Shown: positions 56,000-64,000 of the stretch, in pieces | Position numbering within the stretch: position 1 is the stretch's first letter | Layout of the letters: the number at the start of each line of letters is the position of its first letter | Assembly: GCF_902686445.1 (NCBI RefSeq) | Contig: NC_062213.1 | Span: 42,172,741-42,236,740 of the forward strand | Reading direction: 5' to 3' | From: Sciurus carolinensis | Taxonomy: Eukaryota > Chordata > Mammalia > Rodentia > Sciuridae | DNA: 64,000 bases | Made by a program: the position numbers and the translations under genes | Notes under the pieces: model-generated | What the model saw: only the letters and a program-made list of their open reading frames with translations | Databases searched by the model: none | What the model was told of the DNA's origin: nothing

Positions 56000-56325
56000 T
56001 GAATGCTTAGGTTTCCTCAAAACTCACAGGTAGAAATCCTAACCCCCAAGTGATGGTAATTCAAGGTGAGGTCTTTTAGGAGGTGATTAAATTTAAAAGA
56101 CTCAATCCAATGCCCTCATAGAATAGGCCCACGGGAGCTTGCTAACCTCTTCCACATGTGAGCACAAGTAAGAAGATGCTATGAACCTAGAAGTTCTCCT
56201 CACCTGACACCAAACCTGTAGTTTCTTGATCTCAGCCTTTCAGTCTCTAGAATTCTGAGCAATTTCTCTTGTTTCTAAGCTAATTGGTTTATGTTGTTTT
56301 GGAGCCTGAATGGACCAAGACATAG
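56000..56325 (+). mobile_element. Old ERVL-MaLR LTR
   Basis: 'agtgatggtaattcaaggtg', 'ttttaggaggtgattaaat', 'caatgccctcatagaatagg' and 'ttcagtctctagaattctga' followed by 'ggagcctgaatggaccaaga' give the MaLR LTR order. Strongly diverged. Confidence 0.68.
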
Positions 56326-57896
56326 GATGAGCACACCAGGTACCCCTGAAATCACGTTTCCTAGCTAAGTGACTACGTAAAAAGCCCATCCTGATAACAT
56401 TAGACTTGAGTACTCTATTAATCAAGACTAAGAATATGCATAATTTCATGAAAAATAACAGCTGTTCCCCTCCTCATCAGAACTGCATGCCTTTAGTTGC
56501 TAGGAAAAGTCAGCTTTTGACATCTCAAGACAAATTCCATTGCTCTCTACTATGGGAAACTGCCAGAGCTCTTTCCTGTCCACACTGGGCCTGAAGCTCA
56601 TTTTGACAGTTTGGAATGGCCCTTTTCATGCTTGGTGTCTATAACCATTACACTCTCCATTATGAGTAAATAGCATCCCTTCACTTTGGTTTCTCACTAA
56701 TACTCTGTGGGCATATGCTAGTTCTGGAACTCTTACGATATCTCTGGTTAGTGTATTTCTGAGAAGTTAGATAAGGCCAAACTTTAGTTAAGCTCCACAT
56801 AGTCGAGTGACATACAGCTGTTTTTGGCTGAAAGTCCTTTGATTTTCCAAGTGCTCAAATGGAATTATTTAAAATGTAAAATGTATGAACATCTTTCCTC
56901 TGAACAAAATGGTACACTTTTTCTTGGCTTAATTTCCTTTAGACATAAAAATCAAGACTCTTTCACCAGGACCAGCGATCAGTAATGTTGTACATGTTGC
57001 CAGACTCATAGATTAGATAAACATTTTGGTTTCCAGTAGTTTTTCATGGAATTATCTATATTCAGGTCAAATTCTATTTTGAGAACTCCAGCTGATTCAA
57101 CAGCCTACAATTTGTACTTTTGGTCTCAAAGTAAATACTTGATTTAACTCAAGTTGAGAGAACTGCACTTGTATTTGAGACCTGACCCATGTAATTTTAA
57201 TATCCATTAGTCCTCACTATGGGATGTAATTGGATGGATCAGATGCTTTGTAGGTTCATGCAAACAGTGGGGAAAGCATTCTGGCTATTTCCCTTCCAAA
57301 GTAAACAGTTCAATCTATTGGTCTAAGCAGGAATTGCCAATGAGGCCGTATTCCTTTCTTCACCACTTCCTTCCGCTTTGTGTGGTGAGGCCCTGAAGTA
57401 CAGAGGTAGGAAGCAAGAGAACTTTAAAAAGGCCATAACTGCTTTAGTGGGTCTAGATTCAGATATAAATTTCTAGTCAAGTTGCCTCCAACACCACAGA
57501 AACCCTTGTTCTCAAGGCATAAGAATTCATAACCTGACAATAAACAAGGACATAGGGCAAAGAGGTTGGGACAGAGAAAGAGTCCACAAAGGAACTGAGT
57601 CATTATCAGGCCTAATGCATCAGAACAGGGCTGAGTTAGGATCTAGGAGGTTGAATGGAAAGCAGGTAGAAAAGGAGTGTTCACAGCAAGGAGAATAAAA
57701 CACTCAAAGTCTAGAAGTGAAACCAAATAGCAATCTGAAAAGAACAGGCAGTCATTAGAGACAGTAATGGGGACTCAAACACAGGGCACCTGCCCTTTTG
57801 CACTTGATGAAACCCTCAAGCACACCTAATCTGCCCTCAAGATGCCGTAAATATGGTATGCAGTAATTCCAGATTCAACAGTTCAAGAATGGCCAT
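56326..57896. other. Unassigned sequence, 1.6 kb
   Basis: No recognised repeat and no convincing frame (the largest is 62 codons). With 35.6-38.9 kb it is one of the few long stretches free of identifiable transposons. Confidence 0.45.
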
Positions 57897-58133
57897 GAAC
57901 GATGAGCTATGTACTATTTTAGGCACTTAACATGCATGCACCTGGTCTTAGGCAATCTTATTAACATCTCTTTAAAGTATGCTTATTTGCATTTTACAGA
58001 TGAGGAGATTGAAGCTCAGAGAACTTTAGCAATTTGTACTAGTTTAAGCAGCTTGTTGAGTGAGAAGATTCAAAGTTGAAACCATGTGAATCTGACTTCA
58101 AAGCCCATGTTCATAACCACTAAGCTATACTAG
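57897..58133 (-). repeat. MIR SINE, near full length
   Basis: 'ctattttaggcacttaacat' (tail), 'cattttacagatgaggagat', 'gaagctcagagaactttagc' and 'ataaccactaagctatacta' (head) in reverse order. Confidence 0.88.
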
Positions 58134-58804
58134 ATCTTGGTGTGAGACTTAAATAACTAGAATTACTACCTATAATTCTAATTAGTTAGGTCTTTCATAT
58201 TACTAGAAACAAGAGACTTCCAGGCTATCTTTATTCATGGAGAGTGCAATAAGAAGGAAGTCAAGCCGGTGGGAGGCTACTCTAGTTCATATGGCCTAAC
58301 AGCAGATTCACCAGTGGTCCCTTCAGAGGCAACTGTCCCTATTTAGTAATACTATCATGGGAGCTCAGCTACTCAACACCCCTTCTTCAAATTTCCTGGT
58401 GTTCAGTGAGTATGTTTTATCTACTTTCCTTTTTACCCTGTGAGTTTTCAATACTCCTAGCTTCCCTGGCTTCATGATTACTCTTGTTTAATGTACGTTG
58501 TTTACTGAATTCCCTTCCCTTTACTCCCTACTGTCTGGGTTACTCTCTGCATCAGGCATTCTTGCTTCCTAAGAGGGGCAGAATCTAATTTGGCCCACAT
58601 GTATCCAACAGAGCACACTCACATTGGACAGAGCCTGAGGCTACTTCACAAGCTGTCGTCTGTCTACAGAGCTCTCTTTGGTTCAGGATGGCCATTCCTC
58701 ACCCAATCAGCTGTGAGTTTTTATGTGGTGACCTGTGTATAGAATTTCTCAGTAGGGGACTCTGGGCACAGTGGGCACCTTACCCAACTTTGTTTTTTGG
58801 GTGA
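58134..58804. other. Unassigned sequence
   Basis: Ordinary composition, no gene or named repeat recognised. Confidence 0.4.
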
Positions 58805-59265
58805 ATCTTTAAAAAAATATTTTTTATTGAGATGTAATCTTTATGCATCTTTATAATCTGATTCATGTATACAATGTACAATGATCAAATCAGAGTAACA
58901 AGAACCTCTGTCTCTTCAAACATTGATCATTTTTATATGTTTGGAATTTCTGGTTATTTTTCTATTTATTTTGAAATATATCACAGTTCGTTGTAACCAA
59001 TAGTCGCCATACTTTGCTATAGAAAACCAGAATTAATTCCTCCTCTCTAGCTGTGTTTTCCTGCCCTTTATATAACTTCTTTCCACTTTCTTTCCCTGCT
59101 TCCCTTCCCAGTCTCTGATGACCACTCTCCAACTCCATTCTTCTATGAAGTTGATTGGATGAATTGTTTTCACCTCTGTCTCCCATGTATACTCGAATTG
59201 TGCCTGTTTGACCTGCCATGGGATGGGTAGAACCTACTGGAGACTTCCTTCTCATATCCTTGTCA
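58805..59265 (-). repeat. L1 3' UTR (L1MA/MB-like)
   Basis: 'ttttttattgagatgtaatc', 'catgtatacaatgtacaatg', 'atgatcaaatcagagtaaca' and later 'ctgatgaccactctccaact' are reverse 3' UTR phrases of intermediate-age mammalian L1s. The 103-codon minus-strand frame is non-coding UTR. Confidence 0.75.
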
Positions 59266-59957
59266 AGCCCCAAGCCCCTGAAAGATCAGAGCTCATGTTT
59301 TCATAAGACCCTCAGCATGTCTGTATACCTTTGACTTTATGTTTCTGCATTTCATATTTAAATATATGTTTTTTCATGACTATATGTCACTCTTTTCTCT
59401 CTTCTATTGAAGAAAAAAAGGATGAAAACCCCTCTTGATGTGGCAGGACTGAGTTCTGCCTGTTCTTAATGCACTAACAATGTCGATAATATCCTCTTTT
59501 ATAGCACACATGTGCTTTTAACACTTTAGGCATTCAGTTTTGTGGGAAGTGACTTTATGACATGAGTAATTTGGAAATTGACCACTATCTGCAGGGGTGG
59601 AAGGGAGCCCATTTTTCTGATTACTTTAGTCTTTGGATTTCAGTGTTTTATACATCTCGTCATATGGAACTAATAGCACTACATGTTCAAAAAGACATCT
59701 CCTAATGCAATCTGAGATTTGAGTCTTTGAGCCTCTAATACTGCATTATGAAACTATTAAATCAAGATGTACATTTTATTCATCTCTTGGTTTCCTATAG
59801 TTCTTAATATGGTTCTCTGAATGTAATTGATAGGTAACATGTAGGGGTTCAAATTATACTCAAGTAACCTTTGATTCATGGCAGTACTGATATTGATTGG
59901 GACATGGCTAGGTCACCCATCGCCAGGGCTGATCTGATTACTACTTCTACTACTCCC
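59266..59957. other. Unassigned sequence
   Basis: AT-rich, no recognised element. Confidence 0.4.
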
Positions 59958-60102
59958 AACAGTGGTAATTTACATTCACTTAATACTTGACATGTGCCAG
60001 GCACGTGACAAAACAGGCTCAGAGGGGTTGTTTTGCTCAACACTAGGTGGTAGGCAGTGGATCCTGGATTTGAACTCAGATGGTGAGGCTCCAAAAGGTA
60101 CC
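59958..60102 (-). repeat. MIR SINE with internal deletion
   Basis: 'cacttaatacttgacatgtg' and 'ccaggcacgtgacaaa' (tail) jump directly to 'caggctcagaggggttgt' and 'ggatcctggatttgaactca' (head), so the middle is missing. Confidence 0.75.
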
Positions 60103-60732
60103 TTCCTTTTCTATGCTACCTTGATTGTGAAGCAGATCACTGAGAACAGTCACCAAAAGCCAGCAAAGGGGAGTTTTGGGAACTCAACCTAAGGCACCTA
60201 GTTTCTTGATATGATGGAAGAGACTAAGTGGAAACAGTTAATAACCAATGGGTCTGTCCCTGACACCCTTTGAGAGATTTAAAATTGTCCCTACCTGGTT
60301 GGGATAAGCTAGTTGTCTGGTATAGGTGTTGACTGAGTTTATCAGTCCATAACATTTATTGTGTGACCCTTGAATACAAAGTCTGGGACTAGGAGATAAT
60401 GGGGAATCTAAAGAAAAAGAAGCTTCAAATGTTTGCTCTTAAATCATTTTTAATCTATCTGTGTGACACAATTTAAAAACAAAAGGAAAATAATAGGAAC
60501 ATTTACCAACCATAAGAGGGGGTGGCATCTTATGACAGGTCAATGGCAGATATCACACAGAGGAGAGTAAAATAGTTTATAAGAGCAAACAAGCACTGCA
60601 TTTATACTTATGACCAGTAAGATAGTGTGGTTTAGGGAGTACCTACACATTACCCTTTGTTTTGGGTGAATTTTTTACTTTGAATGGAACCCAGAGATCA
60701 TCCCTTAGAATGTTTCCTTTTTATTTATATGT
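60103..60732. other. Unassigned sequence
   Basis: No gene or named repeat before the LTR at 60733. Confidence 0.4.
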
Positions 60733-61180
60733 TGTTATGGTTTGGATATGAGTTGTTCCCCCAAAGCTCCTGTTAATGCAGGAATATTCAGAGGTGAAAT
60801 GATTAGACTATGAGAGCTGTAACCTAATCAGTCCATCCTATGTTGAATCGACTAACTGGTCCCTGTAGGCAGGTGGGGCATGGCTAGGGGAGGTGGCTCA
60901 CAGAGAGTGTGCTCTGGAAGGGTTCATCTTCCCTGTGGCCCTCCCCTCTTCCCTCTCCTGCTTCCAGACCCTGCCACGAACTGAGCAGCTTTCCTCTGCT
61001 GGGTCCTTCCTGTGCGATGTGCTGCCTCACGTTGGGCCCAGGGCAATGGAGCCATTGGACTGTGGGTTGAGACCCTGGAAACCATGAGCCTCAAATAAAC
61101 TTTTTCCTCTCTAAATTGTTCTTGTTGGGTATTTTGGTCACAGCAACAACAACAGCAACAAAAAAAAGCTAACTAAAACA
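60733..61180 (+). mobile_element. Solo LTR, ERVL-MaLR
   Basis: A 448 bp LTR, TGTTATGG to TAAAACA, with flanks 'tatgt' (60728-60732) and 'catgt' (61181-61185), a 5 bp TSD with one change. It carries 'gaaatgattagactatgaga', 'gtgctgcctcacgttgggcc', 'accctggaaaccatgagcct' and 'caaataaactttttcctct' (intact polyadenylation signal). It ends in an (AAC)n-like stretch. The 64-codon frame 60893-61087 is inside the LTR. Confidence 0.94.
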
Positions 61181-61237
61181 CATGTAAATACAGCTATACT
61201 GTCATACACTTTTTCTTGACTACAGGGTCTTTCAACA

Positions 61238-61300
61238 TGTACTCATTAAGCACTTACTATGTGCTAGGTACTTTGTACAGATAAAACAATATGATCCCCA
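61238..61300 (-). repeat. MIR/L2 tail fragment
   Basis: 'actcattaagcacttactat' followed by 'gtgctaggtactttgtacag' is the shared reverse L2/MIR 3' end. Confidence 0.6.
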
Positions 61301-61544
61301 CCATTAGAAATTAAAACATGAAATTTTTATTACAACGCTAATAGTTTTTTTTTTTTTTAATCTGTCAATGGTAGAATTATGGGTGACTTCTTTTCTCAAT
61401 TATATTTTTCTGCATTTACTAACATTTCAACAATGACTATATAATACTTTTATAATCAGCATGCAGAAATTCAAACAAGCTAGGATACACAAATTTAGAT
61501 TTATGACACATGCAAAAAGAAATGAATAATAGCAATTTTGAAAG

Positions 61545-61720
61545 CTTCCTATATAATGTACTATGCTGAGCATTTTATATAAATGTCTTATTTAATCCTC
61601 TTAGTGATTTTATTAAATTAGTATTATATTTATCCTCATTTTACAGATACTAGTACTGATACTAAGAGATTAAACCTCTCATTACACAGCTGTAAATGGT
61701 AAAGCCACAATTGAAATATC
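61545..61720 (-). repeat. MIR SINE
   Basis: 'tatgctgagcattttatata', 'cttatttaatcctcttagtg', 'atcctcattttacagatact' and 'attacacagctgtaaatggt' in reverse MIR order. Lacks the tRNA-like end. Confidence 0.82.
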
Positions 61721-61764
61721 ACAATTACATTAATAAAGTAAAAGCAAAGTGAGGGTTGCACACA

Positions 61765-61985
61765 TCTTTTCTTTTCTTGTTAAAATTATTATTTTAATTG
61801 TACAAATTTATGTGGTACAGTATAATAATTCAATACATGTATGCAATGTGTAATGATCAAGTCCAGGTAGTTAACATTTGCATTTCCTTAAATATTAAAA
61901 GAAATTTGATTAACTCGAAATAATTGTACATCTTTATGGAGTGCAGTCAAATACATATTTCCTAACTCTGAAAACTCTCTTTTCT
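61765..61985 (-). repeat. L1 3' UTR (L1MA/MB-like)
   Basis: 'aattgtacaaatttatgtgg', 'tacatgtatgcaatgtgtaa' and 'gatcaagtccaggtagttaa' match the reverse 3' UTR of the same L1 age class as 58805-59265. Confidence 0.75.
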
Positions 61986-62734
61986 ATATAGTCTTATAAC
62001 TATGTACAAGCAAGTGGTTTTATGCACCTGCACATATTTGACAGTATGTAGTGTTATTTTTGGAAGAGTTTGTATCCTTTTGATAGAGAATAATCCAAAA
62101 CCAAGAATCATATCTTTCTCAGTATTTTTATCTGTATTCCTTCTGCAGTTTGTGGCCGAGGGTTACCTGTCTCAGCAACACTTAGAAAACCCTATTGACT
62201 GCCTGGCATAGTGATTATGTAGCCAAAAAGGTCTCCAAGGGAGAATGCAGATTTTGATATGACCTTAGCTGGATTTAGTTTCTTACCTTCACCGTGGGAC
62301 CTCAAACAAATATTATTGTTTTTCATAATAATATTTATTAATCATCTATATGGTTTCCAGCACTGAAGGAAAGATCTCAAAGGGGGAAGTGCATTGCATG
62401 AAAGTGTTTAGGAAGCTGGGAAGGATCATATAGCTACTCCCAGGCTGCTCTGAGCCTGGACGTTGTGCTGATTATAAAGTGCCTTCAGCCTCCCGAAGAA
62501 AATAGCCATGTCAGTTCCCCTAAGACCTGGTTTTATTTTCAGTGGCTGGGTGATCCAGGTGTTAAACTGCACAGTTGCCTTTGTTCAGAATTTTATCTGA
62601 GAAAAAAACTCTACTTAGTTAGAACCAAAAAAAATTACTGACCTGCTTGGGGAGGTTATTTAAATATGAAAACCTAGGTTTAATAGTTAATGTTAGGCAC
62701 TGGACTGCCCTTTGTTCATCTAGAGTTTTAGTAA
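61986..62734. other. Unassigned sequence
   Basis: No named repeat. The 69-codon plus-strand frame 62002-62211 has no recognisable domain. Confidence 0.4.
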
Positions 62735-62875
62735 TAATTCATCCAGCACTCTCTTCATGCAAGGTTTTATTGTAGGTGCTTGAAGTAATGCAAAGGGGAC
62801 TAAACTATGATCCTTGACCTCCAGGCAGTTATCACTACTGACACAAATACAGTAACTAGAAACAAAGCAAGAAAT
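62735..62875 (-). repeat. L2 fragment
   Basis: 'ttttattgtaggtgcttgaa', 'gatccttgacctccaggcag' and 'gacacaaatacagtaactag' follow the reverse L2 3' region. Confidence 0.65.
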
Positions 62876-64000
62876 GGTTAAGTAGCACAAGAAAGATTAG
62901 AAATCATGAAGCATGGGATCCTACTACAGGAATCATTAGCCATGTTGTCAGTTTTGAGCATTTTAACATGCTCAGGCACCAATATAGGAGCTTTACCTGA
63001 GTCATTTCATGCTTTGCCCAGAGAACCGAGGGCCCAGTGTAGCACGCCCTTCTCTGCCTGAGAGAAAATCTGGAGTAACAAATCATAAACTTATTACTGA
63101 TAAAGGTTATATTGGTGGATGTAGCTTAAGACCATAACCAGATAGTCATTCTAGTTTCCTAGATAGACCTTGGAAAAGCCCACTTGAGGGGGAGTTGGAA
63201 TCTGCAGAGCAAATACTCCAAGCCAGGTCATTGCATCACACTGGAACGAGGAGAAGAGAAGGAGAAAGCAAGGGTCCCATGTTCAGGATCCTGGCTGGAC
63301 TACTTTCAATGGTCAAGAATTGTAGACCAGTGGCTTGACTGGGTATCATCAGGAGCTCACTCCATCTCTGTGGAGAATGTTAAAAGAAATCCTTTTTCAT
63401 GGAAAGGAGGTGTGGGGAATGAGTTTTTTCCATGAAGCTCCCCCAGGTTTTAATTCTCTTTACCCATTGGGCTTGCCTATTGAATGTGTGATAGGTAAGA
63501 GTGTGGCTTCCCCCCAACATCCTCCCCCAGGCAGGAGGAGGGTAGCAATGTGAGGTGATGCTCCTCCTTTGAAAGATCTTTCTAGAGCAGTGTAGTTTTT
63601 GTTTTTTTCTCAGAAAGTTCTAAAATGGATCAGAACAGAGCATTATTTCAACGCACTTCAATGCCACACTGTCCTCAAGGCTAAAAACATTACTTATTTT
63701 CATCCTAAATTATTTCCATCCATGTGTAAAATATAGGCAATTAGAGATTCTGCCACAGGATTAAAATGGAATACTAAGATGCTCCAAAATATTAAAATGC
63801 ATAAATTTACATTAACAATGCAATGTTAGAAGTGTACCAAATTTGAATATTAAAAGCTCTCTCATTATCAGTTGTCCTGAGAGTAATTAAATTCAAACTA
63901 ATTCCTCTTGCAAGCTGAAGACCCAAAACATTCATGTTCAAAGGAATTAAGAACAACATCAAATAATGAGTAATTTAAACTCACCCCTACCCAATTTTTT
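62876..64000. other. Unassigned sequence to the window end
   Basis: No recognised repeat or exon. Overlapping plus-strand frames at 63184-63553 (83 and 72 codons) have no known content. The end is AT-rich. Confidence 0.4.

Noticed and set aside
60893..61087. Possible small gene with a cysteine-rich product
   Set aside because: Completely contained in a MaLR LTR. Corresponding frames appear in other copies (41058-41240, 42396-42614), so it is repeat sequence.
1..64000. A defence system, operon, CRISPR array or other prokaryote-style novel system
   Set aside because: The sequence is mammalian repeat-rich DNA with no long coding frames, no regularly spaced repeats and no bacterial gene organisation.

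Overview
This 64 kb window is non-coding mammalian nuclear DNA. I find no gene or exon I can support, and no structural RNA gene, CRISPR array, operon or prokaryotic feature. It is overwhelmingly a record of retrotransposon and DNA-transposon insertions. The lineage looks like a squirrel-type rodent (Sciuridae or close kin). The evidence is dimeric SINEs with a 7SL/B1-like left half and an ID (tRNA-derived) right half (50672-50887, 54695-54909), monomeric ID-type SINEs, a rodent-type L1 lineage with a recurrent 3' UTR, and many ERVL-MaLR LTRs. I saw no primate Alu. Family names come from recognising sequence by eye and should be confirmed with RepeatMasker or Dfam.

Layout. 1-2.3 kb: MIR remnant, AT microsatellite and a 5'-truncated L1 3' end. 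2.3-9.5 kb: one ancient minus-strand L1 (ORF2, ORF1 and 5' region read leftward from the right), broken by an opposite-strand L1 piece, a solo MaLR LTR, a young L1 3' end, a second type of solo LTR, and a 2.3 kb LTR-internal-LTR MaLR element. 9.6-10.7 kb: another old minus-strand L1 carrying an ID SINE. 11-15 kb: MLT1-like LTR, an L1 3' end, and a twin-primed (5'-inverted) L1 bounded by a target-site duplication (TSD). 15-24 kb: mostly unassigned sequence with MER5, MIR and L2 relics and a 210 bp polypurine (GGA-rich) tract. 24-35 kb: L2 split by MLT1, further MaLR LTRs, an ERV LTR split by an L1 with a 13 bp perfect TSD, and an old L1 ORF1 region.

35-40 kb: a relatively repeat-poor stretch. 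40-46 kb: a cluster of MaLR LTRs nested in older elements (a MIR, a DNA transposon and an older LTR), several with clean 5 bp TSDs. 46-50 kb: L2 and MIR relics around a GC- and CpG-richer unique stretch (about 47.5-48.5 kb), the best candidate here for regulatory DNA. 50-56 kb: a B1-ID dimer with a 10 bp TSD, an old plus-strand L1 3' end, a Tigger transposon with matching terminal inverted repeats hosting two SINEs, and a second Tigger-like end. 56-64 kb: MaLR, MIR, L2 and L1 3' UTR relics and one more MaLR solo LTR.

The open reading frames present are short and are explained by L1 ORF2 or ORF1 debris, by LTRs, by simple repeats, or by chance. The window cannot be placed as intronic or intergenic from sequence alone. 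I do not see a new biological system. The most informative content is insertion chronology and mechanism, plus a few unassigned conserved-looking stretches.
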